Below are positions 29,556 to 40,502 of a DNA stretch of 64,000 bases, piece after piece. The stretch's first letter is position 1; every line of letters begins with the position of its first letter. Below the pieces are notes generated by a model. That model did no database searches and was not told the origin of the DNA. It saw only the letters and a program-made list of their open reading frames with translations. Source of the stretch: a virus; the IMG/VR virus record IMGVR_UViG_3300045125_000058, positions 24,102-88,101 of that record. One strand, 5' to 3'. Position numbers and translations under genes: made by a program.

Positions 29556-31983
29556 ATGGATCATCTGACAAATCTCTATCGTAATAGAGCAATTCAATTA
29601 CAGAACAAAGTTCAGTTGCTTGAGCAACTTCTTTCTGAAAAGGAAGACAAGGAACCGAATGTGTACAGACAATCCGAGGCTTCTGCTGCTATGCAACAAC
29701 CATGGAGAGTTGCTGCAGGACAAGAAGCATCTGTCCCTGAAAAACAAATGGCAGAACTTCAGGCAAGATTTGAAAAAGAACTAAAGAAAGAAACTCTCTT
29801 AAGAAAAGCACAAGAGGAAAAAATCTTGCTGCTATGCCACCTGAAATGCGCAAAGAATATTTAAAAGGCGCTGATAAAATAACAGATGAAATGGTAAGAG
29901 ATCAGGCTTTAAAGGCTGTTGTATTCAAGCATCCAGAACTTTCTGATGTTCTCCCCGAACAAGATTATGAAAGATTGGCTGGAAGTTTGACAAGTCCTCT
30001 TGTTGTTAGCAAGAGAGGAACTTTCTATGAACATCAACCAAATCTTTCCTCTGAAGCATTGGAGGGGTTAGTTGCCGCACAACAAGCAGCACAAGGTCCC
30101 ACCGAAGATGGTGGAAATAGAGTTGGTTTCCAAATCGTAACACCAGCACATAAATCTTTCAAAGATGCTGGTTCTTGGGAAAAATTTGTAACAAAAACAA
30201 TTGAAGCCTCTAAAGATCCTGAAAATATTAAATCAGCTATTGCGATGGGAATTCCAGTTGGTATTGCTAGAAAAGGCGGACAATTACTTCTTAAACCTGT
30301 TGTTGGTGCAATAGAAAGAGCTGGAGCAAAAACAGCCGCCAAAGCAGTATCTGCAATACCTGATGTTGCTTTAGGAACAGCATTGGTTGCGGGAACTGCA
30401 ATTGATGTCGCACAAGAAAGAGAAAGAGCCGCCAAAGGACTTTCAAGTACTACTTGGCAAGAAACTCTTGGAAGATTGGTTCCATCACTTGCATATGGTG
30501 CCCCCGGCTTTGCCACAGGGCAGGGTGTATTTGGAACTGTTGGTGCGGCTGGACGATCCAGAATTTCTTCTGGCATGGTTCCTTCTGCACGCGGTGAAAT
30601 ATCTGTAAAACCAGAACCAGCAAGAGCAGCAGGACCAAAACTACCTGAAACAAAATTTGAAGTTCCAGCACAAGAACCATTTGCTCCAAAAATGGAGCCA
30701 ATGACCGATGTAAAACCAAGAGTAAGAATGGTCCGTGGAAAATATGGTGAAATTACATTTGAATTGGTTGGTGAAAGAGGACAAGTACAAGTTCCCGGTG
30801 GCCAAAGAATTTCAGGCAAACCAGAAGGAATCAATCTTCGTGGTATGGAAGGACGAAGACCAAGTGAACCAAAACCATCTCTACCTCTTCCAAGTGAAAC
30901 CGCAGTACCAAAAGCACAACAAACACAAGCATCAGTTGTTTCAGACATTGCAAACATGATTATTAATCCGCTTCAATTTTCACTAGATAAAATTAGAGCG
31001 GAAAGAATGTCTCCAAAACCAATACAAGTTGGCGTAGAACCTGCTAGATTGCCGACTCCAACTACACCTAAACAAATAAAAGCATATTTTGATGAACCAT
31101 ATGCTTGGCGAAAAGCTTATGCTGATGCTGCAGCCAAAGCAGAACCAACTTTCTTCAGCTAAACCAACAGAACCACCATCTGCAGGAAGAGTTGCAGCCA
31201 CAGTTATGGGAATTCCTGGAGCAATTTCAGCCGCAGAAGCACCAATTACACCAAGAGGACTTCCACCAGTTGCAGCAGAAGTTTCAAGAATGCCTGCACG
31301 AACTGAAACTGCTCCAAGAATTGTTGTAGAGCACTGGAGTAAGCGCACCATCAGCAAGACCTAGCGGAGTTTCTGTTTCTCCAGAAGTTTCTCCTGCTCG
31401 TACTCCAACAAAATTAAGTTTATTGGACTTGGTAATGCCCAAGCAAATTGGAGATACCGTAAAACAAGCAGCAAAAGCACAAGAAACCGCTAAAGAAGCA
31501 GAGAAGGCACCTGAAGCAGCAAAAGCACAAGAAACCGCTAAAGAAGCAGAAAAAGCACCAGAAGCAGCAAAAGAAGCAGAAAAAACTGAAGATGCTGCTA
31601 AAGATATTGCAAAAGAAACTCAAAAAGCAACAGAAGATGCAACTCAAAAAGCAACAGAACGTGCAGAAGATACTAGCAAAGAAACTTCAAGTTCAACTGT
31701 AAGCGCTTTGGCTACTTCTCTGTCAACTGCAGCCACATCGGTTGTGAATACATTTAATCAATGGGGACAAAGCAGAGTAAACTATCCACCAGATAAACCT
31801 CCTGTTGCACCTCAAAGACGAGGTCGTGGTAACGAAGGTGGTGGATTGACACCTGGAATTCCATCAAATAAAGGTGGTATGGGTACAGGTGGAAAGGGTG
31901 CTCAAGAAAAATTGGGTATTGATTTGACGGCAGATTCTTGGGGTGGAAAATATTCAAGATATTTAAAAATTGCACCTTCGTAA
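29556..31983 (+). CDS. Very large putative virion protein with Ala/Lys/Glu repeats
   Basis: About 809 aa after repair of breaks near 29820, 31150 and 31335. It begins two bases after the preceding stop. Residues 1-100 include coiled-coil heptads. About 215-300 form a hydrophobic, Ala/Gly-rich region ('AIPDVALGTALVAGTAID') that could enter membranes. Then comes Pro-rich sequence ('EPKPSLPLPSETAVPKAQQ'), followed near the C-terminus by 16-residue repeats of 'AKAQETAKEAEKAPEA' type. The composition suits an injected internal virion protein. Function not recognised. Confidence 0.6.
31471..31578 (+). repeat. 48-base tandem repeat coding Ala/Lys/Glu helix
   Basis: Two nearly identical 48-base units begin at 31471 and 31519, followed by a partial third. 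They encode a 16-residue amphipathic helix repeat within the protein at 29556. Confidence 0.8.
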
Positions 31984-31997
31984 TTTAGTGTTATAAT
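31970..31997 (+). promoter_or_regulatory. Possible sigma70-type promoter of exonuclease gene
   Basis: TTGCAC, 16 bases, TATAAT, with predicted start near 32004, about 12 bases before the GTG at 32016. It is located over the end of the upstream gene. Confidence 0.4.
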
Positions 31998-32015
31998 TAC
32001 ATAAAGTCGTACTAA

Positions 32016-32690
32016 GTGAATATAAAAACATTTACACATAAACCTATTGAAATTTCTTGGAAACTTGAAGAAGTAACTCAAAACGGATCGCGTTTCTACA
32101 AGACTCCTGCTGGCATTTTTCCAAGTGTCACCACGGTTGTTGGTTGGGAAAAACAAAAATTTTTCAGTGATTGGCGAGCAAAGAATCCTGAAGAAAGCAA
32201 GCGAGTCACTTCACGGGGAACAAAGTTTCACACATTGCTTGAAAATTATCTGAATAATGAAACTTTAGATTATGACAATATTCTTTCCACACAGAAATCT
32301 CTCTTCTCTCTCATAAAACCAGAAATAGACAAGATTGACAATATCATTGCTTTGGAAACTCCTCTGTTTTCAAAGACAATAGGACTTGCTGGTAGAGTTG
32401 ATTGCATTGCCGAATATGATGGAAAACTTTCCATCATTGATTTCAAGGCAAGCACAAAAGAAAAGCGTGAATCCGACATCGATAATTACTTTGCCCAAGC
32501 AACTGCTTATGCATTGATGTTCCAAGAAAGAACGGGAATAAGAATAGATAATTTTGCAATTTTAATTGCTTGTGAAGATGGTCTTCGTCAAGTCTTCTCC
32601 GGACAACCGCTTAAATATGTTAGGCATCTGTCTAATTTAATAAAGCGATACAAGGAGGCTAACGATGTACCAAGAGCAGAAGACAATTGA
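32016..32690 (+). CDS. PD-(D/E)XK (RecB/Cas4-type) exonuclease
   Basis: 224 aa, intact, GTG start. The motif order fits the RecB-like nuclease family: 'FPSVTTVVGW', 'SRGTKFHTLLENYL' (conserved His), 'GLAGRVDCIAEYDGKLSIID' (first Asp) then 'FKAST' (D-x-K), and 'YFAQATAYALMFQE' (Q-x-x-x-Y). Similar single-domain exonucleases occur in many T4-like phages and process DNA ends in recombination or host DNA turnover. A short-leader promoter precedes it, unlike its virion-gene neighbours. It overlaps the next gene by 26 bases. Confidence 0.85.
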   Translation: MNIKTFTHKPIEISWKLEEVTQNGSRFYKTPAGIFPSVTTVVGWEKQKFFSDWRAKNPEESKRVTSRGTKFHTLLENYLNNETLDYDNILSTQKSLFSLIKPEIDKIDNIIALETPLFSKTIGLAGRVDCIAEYDGKLSIIDFKASTKEKRESDIDNYFAQATAYALMFQERTGIRIDNFAILIACEDGLRQVFSGQPLKYVRHLSNLIKRYKEANDVPRAEDN

Positions 32691-33262
32691 AGATCAAGTA
32701 AACACCAAAGGAACCAAACTTTGGATGCAGATGAATGATAACTCCAAGGCCGCAAAATTGCGAGCCTTGTTTGTTCAACAGCACGGTGGCTTCTTCCTGC
32801 AAGACGGAAGATACTGGATTTGGAAAAGTCCAATCGAACAAGAAAATGGTTATTGGCTGAAACGTGCTGATACGGGAGAAAAAGTCTTCTTTACAAGCAT
32901 GACTGAGTTTGGTGCAAAGCATGGACTTTCTTGCGTAAAAATTTGTGAGTTGATGAACGGCAAAAGAAAGACTTATAAAGGCTGGACAGCCGTTGAACTT
33001 CGCCCCGTTCAAAAACAAGAAGGTGCAAAGAAAAAGGCAAAGAAACCAAAGAAGAAAAAGATTCAAATAACTATGTCTGCAACTTTTGTGGACACAAGAA
33101 CAAATCAACAAATTCAGGTTTCAAGTATTTCCCAGTTTGCCAAAGAAAATAATCTAGACTATGCCAATCTTAGAAAATTGGCAATTGGCAAAAGCAAAAA
33201 CCTATAAACATCTTAAATTATACAATCCATTTGAGATTCCCGGCGAATCTACGGAAGGCTAA
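32665..33262 (+). CDS. Protein with two NUMOD/IENR-like DNA-binding repeats
   Basis: About 199 aa; one indel near 33198 restores the end 'LKLYNPFEIPGESTEG'. Two homologous segments are visible: 'FTSMTEFGAKHGLSCVKICE' with 'GKRKTYKGW', and 'VSSISQFAKENNLDYANLRK' with 'GKSKN'. These resemble the nuclease-associated modular helix-turn-helix of homing endonucleases, joined by a Lys-rich linker. No GIY-YIG or HNH core is present. It may bind DNA without cutting or be the remnant of a homing enzyme. Confidence 0.65.
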
Positions 33263-33265
33263 ATA
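33258..33265 (+). promoter_or_regulatory. Late promoter-like box GCTAAATA
   Basis: The box overlaps the upstream stop and ends seven bases before the ATG at 33273. Confidence 0.5.
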
Positions 33266-33272
33266 ATTTGAG

Positions 33273-35633
33273 ATGAACTTCATTACTCTTTTACAAAAAT
33301 TACAAGAAGCAGCCACACCCAAAACAGGGCAATCTATGCAAAAGGATCGCTCCAAGGGCACTGGTACCGATGCAAAGGCCAAGGATGCTGCCAGAAAGCG
33401 TGCAGAAAGATCACGCCAAGTTCCCCGTGACCGAAAGCCAAAGCAGGAATTGGTCAAGGAAGTCATTGCTGTAAAGACCAGAGATGGTCGAATCCAATTA
33501 ATCTTCAAAGATTCATTTAATGAATCAGTCCACGAAAGAGTCAGCAAGGAGACAATGACTCTTGAAGAAGCCCAACAAATTTCAAAAGATCCAAAATTTG
33601 AGCAAACACGAGCTTCTAAACTTCTTTTTGGAGATGTAAAGGACAAGGAACCCGCTGAAAAAAGGGTGGCAAAAAAGAAGAAAAGAAAGAGGGTGGAAAA
33701 CCTTCTGCAAAAGGCAAGGAAGAAAAAAGGAAGACGGCAAACCAAAAGCAAAAAGACTTTCCAAAGAACAAATCTTCCAAGCCATGAGCCAAATGAGTGC
33801 TGATCAATTGGCAACTATGCCTCTTGACATGCGCCAAGATTATTTCAAGATGATGCGTAAACCTCCAACGAACGTTGATTTTGACAATGTTTCATTTGAG
33901 GCTTTATCGGTTAAATACGCAATCAGCCCAATTTCAAGTTTGCCATATAATCAGCAAGTATTGAACGCATTGATGTTCTTGGCCAAGATCAAGGCAGGTG
34001 CATCTGACCAAGAGATGCAGACATACAGTGCAGTTGCACCAAGTGCAACAGAGTTTACAAGAACAGCCTTCAACACCGCAAGAAAGATTCTTTCACAGAT
34101 TGGTGAAGAGTGCATTCAAAATTTAGTTTCTACAGTAGAAACTGGTGGACAGCCGGTTAATGCAGAAGGTTCAGTTGACATGGAATGTGGAAACTATAAG
34201 TTCAAGGTTTCTGCTGGTGGTGAAATGTCTTTGTCAACTACACAGTTTGATCAATCAAACAAGTCCTTCAGAGGGCTTATTGGCAATGCATTGATGCAAG
34301 CATTGTCAAATCCAAAATCAATTCAATCAGATCCACGCCTTGCAGAACTGATGCAAACAGGTTCTCAGGAATCACAAAATTTTCAACAACCTTGATTCCT
34401 GATGACATGGTTCAACAATTAATGCAAGATCCAGATATGGCAAAACAACTTCAATCCTTGAAGTTGAAGGATGCAACTGGAAAGGACATTGGCCCTGTCA
34501 TCGATGAAGAAGGAAACTTGAATCCACTTGCATCATTGAGCAACTACCAAAATCTTTGGCTTGATCGAAGCAAGAGCATACTGGCAGGAAACAAATCTTC
34601 CGCCAAGTCTCCATTCCGAGCCCTTGTTGCTTCCAGCATCTTAAAGAATTATCTTCGGGGTGATGGAATTGTTGATCCCAAGATGGCTCCAAACCACTTG
34701 GTCACGGTCAATGGTGTGTTTCCAATGACAGATCAATATTTTGATGCAATTTCAACCCAAGCAGACATTGATGTAAAGCCCGCGAAGGATGTAATCAATT
34801 CATCAAACATCGGATCCTTGAAAGCATCTTCAGCCGAAGCAATGAAGAAATACCGTGTGGTTGTTGAAGCAAAGGAAGAAAAGGAAGCCAGAAGCCATCT
34901 CTCAAGCAGGCTTTGGTCAACATCAAGGACATCGATCCGGTGCAATTGATGGTATCCAATATAGTGGATAACAGGGATTTCTTATTCAATGTAAGTCTGT
35001 TGCCAGGATTCAGTCCAAAAGATTTGAATGCAGTTGAATACAACTATGTGACAATTGGAAAGAAAACAATAAAGATTCCTGTAATTACTCATGAAAAAGT
35101 AGCACAACAAATGGTGCAGGAATCTGCATTGTTGCTCAACGATTGTCTTATTGAAGCCTTGACAAATAATTTTGTTCTTCGTGCCTTCAGAAATGTTGAA
35201 CTTTTGACTGATTCAGAGCAAGCACTGTTTGAAACAAACCCAGCAGTCTTGCTTGAGTCATATGAAGATATCACTCCTTTGAAAGAGATTTACAGATCAA
35301 TAATGGAAAAGATTCAAATGAATCCTTCAATTCTTGAGGCATTCATTCTTCAACTTGAAGAAGCCGAAAGAGACTATAAGAAGGAATACAAGAATTATCA
35401 TGGTAAGGCGAAGCAAAGAAAAGAAAGAGCAGCCAGAACTGCTGCCCGCGAATTGATGATCAAAGAAGGGTAGAGCAAAACGTGGTGATGGCAAGGACAT
35501 TGATCACAAGAAGCCTCTGCGCAGCGGTGGTTCCAAAGGCATAAATAATCTACGCGTCAGAGATAAATCTTCCAATAGATCTGACAATGGCCACAAAAAA
35601 GGTGAAAAACAAAACAAAGGTAGCTGGAAATGA
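33273..35633 (+). CDS. Large putative virion protein with HNH-like C-terminus
   Basis: About 786 aa after repair of breaks near 33660, 34385, 34895 and 35475. Residues 1-60 are basic. Near 95 comes 'KETMTLEEAQQISKDPKFEQ', followed by a Lys/Glu linker. Residues about 170-690 are helical without known motifs. The last 60 residues read 'RAKRGDGKDIDHKKPLRSGG' and 'NNLRVRDKSSNRSDNGHKKG', an arrangement (D-H ... N-L-R-V ... N-R-S) like the core of HNH nucleases. The late box suggests a virion or packaging role. The nuclease reading is tentative. Confidence 0.6.
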
Positions 35634-36780
35634 TCTCCAATCACATAAAGTTGATAACTGAAAAGTTTATTCAGATTCCGGTTTGGGAAAATGGTTCAAC
35701 AAGGAATCTGCTGGTGGTGGACCTGGTTGGGATCGTTACAATACCAAGGGTGAAAGAGTCGGCAAATGTGGTGATGCCAAGGAAGGAGAAGCCTATGCTG
35801 CATGCCTGAGTCGTCAAAAGGCAGATAAACTTGGAAAGAAAAAGATTGGAAGTTTTGTACGCAGAAAGCGTGCAGCACAAAACAAGGCAGGAAGAGGCAA
35901 GAAGGGCGAAGGAAAGAGCGGAAAGAAGCCAATCTTTGTAAAGACGGGGGTGACTGAAGTAAAGGAATGTTTTGATTCTTTCTTGGTTGAAAATTCAAAT
36001 CATGTCATTCCATTAAAATTTGCAAGCATTGAAGCACAGGAACTTCTTCCATTTGATTTGATCATCAATGAAAATGGTGATTTCCTGAATGTAGACATGA
36101 TTGAAATTACAGAAGATGGGAAGTATGAAGTAACCTTCACAGATGAATTTGGCTGCGAATTGAAAGAGTCTTTCAGTCCAGATACAACTATGGGATTTGT
36201 TGATGTAACTGAAGGTGGAGAATACAATGACTTTGATGAAATGCTGGAACTTCACGAAGAAGAAAAGAAAAAAGTCAAACTCAACAAGATCATGCGTGGT
36301 GATGTCAAAAAGTACAAAGTTTATGTAAAGAATGATAAAGGAAATGTCGTCAAGGTAAACTTTGGTGATCCTAACATGGAAATCAAGCGTGATGATCCTG
36401 CACGAAGAAAGAACTTCCGTGCCCGTCATAACTGCGACAATCCCGGTCCTCGTTGGAAAGCTCGTTATTGGGCTTGTAAGACTTGGAGTGCAAAGCCAGT
36501 TTCTGCCATGTTGAAGGAATCAGAAATTCTTGATGAAGCCAATAACAAACCAAAGAATCCAAAAAAATGGTCATCCTGCATTGCACAAGCAAAACAAAAA
36601 TTTGATGTGTATCCATCTGCATATGCAAACGCTTGGGCTGCAAAATGCTACAAAGGCAAAGGTGGAAAGTGGAAAAAATTGACAGAAGAGATCGCAGAAT
36701 ATGCTCTTAACAGCATGAAGAACAAAATTTATAATCCAGATCTTTTTGGATTGATAAAGAATAGAAACGGTAAAAATTAA
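35630..36780 (+). CDS. Conserved phage protein, Cys/Trp-rich modules
   Basis: About 383 aa. The ATG lies in an ATGA overlap with the upstream stop; one indel near 35665 joins it to the long frame. Modules: 'GGGPGWDRYNTKGERVGKCG' plus 'EAYAACLSRQKADKLGKKK' (about 25-75), an acidic middle part with 'INENGDFLNVDMIEITEDGK', then 'ARHNCDNPGPRWKARYWACK' and 'KFDVYPSAYANAWAAKCYKG' near the end. These modules recur in conserved unnamed proteins of T4-like environmental phages. Function unknown; basic patches suggest DNA contact. Confidence 0.65.
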
Positions 36781-36788
36781 TCTAAATA
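36781..36788 (+). promoter_or_regulatory. Late promoter-like box TCTAAATA
   Basis: The box ends eleven bases before the ATG at 36800, with AGAGAAG between as ribosome-binding site. Confidence 0.5.
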
Positions 36789-36799
36789 GAAGAGAAGCC

Positions 36800-37355
36800 A
36801 TGAAATTTAAACAATTACTTTCAAAAATCAACACATTGGTCGAAAATGCTCCTGAGCAAACTTTCGGTGGTGGTCTTTACATCGGAGATCCCCAAGGAGC
36901 AGGAAAAGTTTCAGCTCTTTCCGACAAAGGAACTTTTAATCTAAAACTTCCTCGTTCGATTGATGCAATCAATGCATTGCTTCATACCTTTTCAAACAGA
37001 GATTACATCGATCCAGATGGTCTGACAGGCATCGTAAAGCAGAAGTTGAATCACTTTGGCCTTGACTTCTCTTGCAGTGGCAAGGTTGGCGATGGCGAGA
37101 ATGTATATGAACTTGTTCAATACGGAAGCCCACAACTGGGTGTATATGGACAAAATCCTTATGATGATGTTAATAAGACAGGCTTTAAGCAAGGTGATGG
37201 AATCAAGGAAAAACTAGGCCACTCCCTAAATTTGGTAGTATCTGTTCAAAGAATGCCAAATGGTCTTCGTAAAAGTCGGAATGATGATTGTTCCAGCCAA
37301 TTCTTCTTCATACAACAGTGACATGGCAGGTTCTGATTGTGGATGCCAGCATTAA
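36800..37355 (+). CDS. Hypothetical virion-block protein (one indel)
   Basis: About 185 aa. It starts 'MKFKQLLSKINTLVENAPEQ', then 'GGGLYIGDPQGAGKVSALSD' and 'FGLDFSCSGKVGDGENVYEL'. After a break near 37276 it ends 'KVGMMIVPANSSSYNSDMAG' and 'SDCGCQH'. The basic amphipathic N-terminus 'M-K-x-F-K-x-x-L' recurs in several proteins of this block (56087, 58780, 59229, 61399) and may be a shared virion-targeting or capsid-cleavage segment. Family not recognised. Confidence 0.6.
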
Positions 37356-37362
37356 TCTATTG

Positions 37363-37761
37363 ATGCAAGAAAAAATAAATTCTCTGACAGAAGAAAACTT
37401 TGTTGAATTCTGTCAGAGATATTATTTTAATCCAGAGTGTTCTGGAAAGAATGAGTTCGTGGATGACCTCAAGCGTGTAAAATACATAAAAAGATTATTG
37501 CAAAAAATCCATAAGCACAAGACTCTAAAGTCAATTCGTGAACGATTAATAATAAACCATCTGATAATTTTAAGAAATGTATTCGGGGACCAAAATTGTT
37601 CCCGAATTTTGTTTTTCAAGTTAGAACCTCGACTACACTCATATCTCAAATCTTTCACCGTATTCTTGGAATTTGAGATAAAAAATTCACCAGAAGTAAG
37701 ATACTCAGAATTGAATACTGATCCCAGAGTGGATCGAAAACTCTCTCTGACAGAAAACTAA
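37363..37761 (+). CDS. Conserved T4-like phage protein of unknown function
   Basis: 132 aa from the ATG at 37363. Helical, with 'NFVEFCQRYYFNPECSGKNE', 'FVDDLKRVKYIKRLLQKIHK', 'RLIINHLIILRNVFGDQN' and 'RILFFKLEPRLHSYLKSFTV'. The order of these phrases is strongly conserved in a protein family of marine T4-like phages located in the virion block. No enzymatic motif is seen. It is intact and lies nine bases before the next late gene. Confidence 0.7.
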   Translation: MQEKINSLTEENFVEFCQRYYFNPECSGKNEFVDDLKRVKYIKRLLQKIHKHKTLKSIRERLIINHLIILRNVFGDQNCSRILFFKLEPRLHSYLKSFTVFLEFEIKNSPEVRYSELNTDPRVDRKLSLTEN

Positions 37762-37764
37762 ATA
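37757..37764 (+). promoter_or_regulatory. Late promoter-like box ACTAAATA
   Basis: It overlaps the upstream stop and ends six bases before the ATG at 37771. Confidence 0.5.
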
Positions 37765-37770
37765 TTTTAG

Positions 37771-39509
37771 ATGCGTCCCGGAAACTTGGTTCCATCCTTT
37801 TACTTCTATAAGTTGGCTGATGCTCTCAGCAGCCCTTATACGTCTTTGACGGCCTATTCCGCTGGATTGATCGACGCACAGGGAAATGTCTTAAAGCCAG
37901 AAAGCAGCATCGATCCTTTTGAATATCTTGTCATAAAATTGAAAAAGATCTTCGATCAATTGCCTTATGGAATGACAAGAGCCAGACTTGGAAATTATCT
38001 ATCAACTCTTCAATTGTTTTCTGAAGAAGTAGAACAGTTTGACATTACTCAAGAACAATTTCATTGTTTGGTTGAAGGGCTTGTAACTCAGTACTCAAAT
38101 GGAGAATTGAGTTATTTGGAGTTGCTTGAAGACATGTCAACAGGTGGTGGAGCTGGTGCTTTGGGAGTTCCTGCACAAGGTGGAAATATCAATCAAGGTG
38201 GTATAGCCGGATTTGATCCACGACTTGGAATGCCTCTTCAAAGAAGAAAGACTCCAAAGTACTTTGACAACTGTGAAATATTTGAAGTGTGTCCAGAAGA
38301 ATTTTTGCAATTAAAGGCAGCAAGAACTTGGAAAGAAGTTCCCGAAGGTGATACAAAAAATTATCTGCAACGATTTCAACGAAGAAACAAGGGTGGAAAG
38401 ATTGCTGTCAAGTCTTTGAACCCATTGAACGCGGAGCATGAATTGCATTGGATCAATTATCCTGCCAAAAACTTTATGGAAGATATTGACTTGTCTTTTT
38501 TTCTGAATTGTTAACTGAAACAAATGATGACAATCCAGATAGATTTGATGGTCCTGATGGAGGATCACAAGCAGATTCATCAGAGGTTGCATTGGGTCAA
38601 GTTTCAAAACAAATTGCAGATGTTGCAAAAGCAAGAGAACAAAAAAGGGGACACACTCCACCAAGAAGTTTTCCAGACGATCCACATAAAGAATTTGTGG
38701 CACATATGAAGCATCTTATGTTTCAATATTCAGACCCCAATGTATCTAAAGGAAGAAAAACAGAAATTGAAGGCAGAATGTTATTTCATGCCAAAGCATA
38801 CAATATGCTAAAAGACAATCACGAAGAATTGTCAAAATATATTGCACGTGCACATCCAATGATTCATTCAAGCACAAGTGCTAATGATAGTGAAATAAGA
38901 AAAGAGGGTGATTCTTTGTTTGTTCAACATGGAAAAGATGGTGTTGTCACACACCCATTAGAAATAAAAGGCAAAGGTGGCAACATAAAGGACAGCATTA
39001 CAAATGAACAAAAAGATCACCTGATAAAACATTATGGTCACTTAATGCCAACATGGGTTCAAGGAGCATCAGCACATCCAGTTGCTGGCCAAAGATTTAT
39101 GTTTCAAACTCATCATGGCAAAAAATTAGAGGAAGAATTTAAAGCAGCCTTGGATGCCGAAGAAGCTGATGCCATAAAAGATCAAAGAGTCTCAATGAGA
39201 CACCAGATTCTTTCTAGTTTAAAAGCACAACCTTCACATTTGGTTAGAAAAATAGGAAAACGATTCTATTATTTTGGAAATCCGACCACATCAGAACCTA
39301 AACTCAGATTAGGTTGGTCTGGAAAAGAACGAGGCCAAGAAGTTCCAGAAAGAAGAACTTCCCTTAGAATCGAACGAAATTTAGGACAAAATAAAAAATT
39401 TAATGGTGAATTGGTAAGAATAACCCAAGATGAATATTCACCTTGGGTTTCTTCTCTTGATGAAGTCTCAAAAACTCAATTTGAGACACTTTTCAAACAA
39501 CATCATTAA
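37771..39509 (+). CDS. Large conserved virion-block protein (one indel)
   Basis: About 579 aa. The N-terminal 130 residues ('MRPGNLVPSFYFYKLADALS', 'DPFEYLVIKLKKIFDQLPYG', 'GELSYLELLEDMSTGGG') are conserved in marine T4-like phages. One break lies near 38505, after which 'PRSFPDDPHKEFVAHMKHLM', 'QHGKDGVVTHPLEIKGKGGN' and 'QDEYSPWVSSLDEVSKTQFE' follow to the end. The part after the Gly-rich linker (about 133-155) may be a separate domain. A structural role is inferred from context. Confidence 0.65.
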
Positions 39510-39727
39510 TCCTGAATAAAGTTTTTCTTCTTACAGCATTTGGGTTTTATGCAAGAGTTTCTTTCTCGGGCTTCATTGATTATTTTTGTATCCGCATCTT
39601 CCCAACCAGTTTTGTATTCCTTCCAATAAGGATCCATTCCAAAAACTGCTTGATTTGGAAGTTCACCACCATTCATACGACAATTAAAACCCTTATCATA
39701 ACCTTCACCTGGCTTGTATAGACTCAT
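39506..39727 (-). CDS. Small Cys-containing hypothetical protein
   Basis: 73 aa, intact. 'KPGEGYDKGFNCRMNGGEL' and 'YWKEYKTGWEDADTKI' are followed by a Cys/Lys-rich tail 'CIKPKCCKKKNF'. A ribosome-binding site (AAAGGA) precedes the ATG. It is the last gene of the minus-strand group that begins at 40859, and its end overlaps the convergent virion gene by four bases. Confidence 0.6.
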   Translation of the reverse strand: MSLYKPGEGYDKGFNCRMNGGELPNQAVFGMDPYWKEYKTGWEDADTKIINEARERNSCIKPKCCKKKNFIQD

Positions 39728-39729
39728 AA

Positions 39730-40149
39730 TTAATCCTTTTGTCTAGGGGGCATTGGAATCATTTGAATTTGATTGAGAACTTTATCCAAAGCCTTCACGT
39801 GAGCATACTGTTCAGTGATCGCTAGATATCCACGAATCTCAATCAACTTCATGTATTCATCTTGAGTAAAGTTTACCACAGTAGACTTTCTTGAATTTTT
39901 GCGAGATGGCTTTCTGTGATTCTGTTGCTGCGAATGTTCCCTGAGAATATCATTGATATTCAGATAATTTGCAAGATCTTCCATTCCGTTACCCTTATTC
40001 ATATTTTCCCACATCTTTCGAAATGCTTCAGATGACTTGGAATTGTATGGAAGTTTCCAATAATTGAATGGAGGATAATTGTTTGGATTGTTACCGTTTT
40101 CATCTCCATTTTGCCATTGATCAAAATCGTTATAGTCAGAGTTATTCAT
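39730..40149 (-). CDS. Hypothetical protein, Asn-rich N-terminus
   Basis: 139 aa, intact. The first 35 residues are Asn/Asp/Pro-rich; then come 'SEAFRKMWENMNKGNGMEDL' and a basic segment. The end 'EIRGYLAITEQYAHVKALDK' is helical. GAAAGGA precedes the start. The phrase 'MWENMN' recalls 'LWENVN' in the small protein at 14447. Unknown function. Confidence 0.6.
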   Translation of the reverse strand: MNNSDYNDFDQWQNGDENGNNPNNYPPFNYWKLPYNSKSSEAFRKMWENMNKGNGMEDLANYLNINDILREHSQQQNHRKPSRKNSRKSTVVNFTQDEYMKLIEIRGYLAITEQYAHVKALDKVLNQIQMIPMPPRQKD

Positions 40150-40158
40150 AGTTTCCTT

Positions 40159-40455
40159 TCAGTTGACATCAAAGAATTGCTCGTACAAAACTTTTCCATG
40201 ATTGTCTGTCACGGAAAGATAACGTACATGACGAGTGAGTGCGTCATTAATATTTAGACCATCCTTTGAACCAAAGGACAGGTTCTTAATCCAAGCCGCA
40301 CAGCCACCCAAGGAAATTCTGACTTCATTACCATTCACATCAGAACCGTAAAAATCAAAGGTAGCCTTCTCACCATCATAATAGGTAAAGAAACACTCAA
40401 TCTTATCAAACTTTTTGCGAATGTCCTCAATGGACATCTGTGTAGAATTAGCCAT
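40159..40455 (-). CDS. Hypothetical small protein
   Basis: 98 aa from the ATG at 40455, which follows GAGAGA; an upstream start at 40506 overlaps the next gene. It has 'KFDKIECFFTYYDGEKATFD' and 'RYLSVTDNHGKVLYEQFF', a compact alpha/beta pattern. No family is recognised. Part of the early minus-strand group with promoters at 40629 and 40866. Confidence 0.6.
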   Translation of the reverse strand: MANSTQMSIEDIRKKFDKIECFFTYYDGEKATFDFYGSDVNGNEVRISLGGCAAWIKNLSFGSKDGLNINDALTRHVRYLSVTDNHGKVLYEQFFDVN

Positions 40456-40502
40456 TTGGCAATCTCTCTTGCTTGACTGACTTAGGAAGTTGGTTAATCC
40501 GG

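Noticed and set aside
30034-30957. A 307-codon minus-strand open frame
   Set aside because: It lies opposite a well-supported plus-strand coding region and has unnatural composition.
32016-32690. Exonuclease as a CRISPR Cas4 protein
   Set aside because: It has the PD-(D/E)XK core but I see no four-Cys iron-sulphur cluster pattern, no Cas1/Cas2 and no array.
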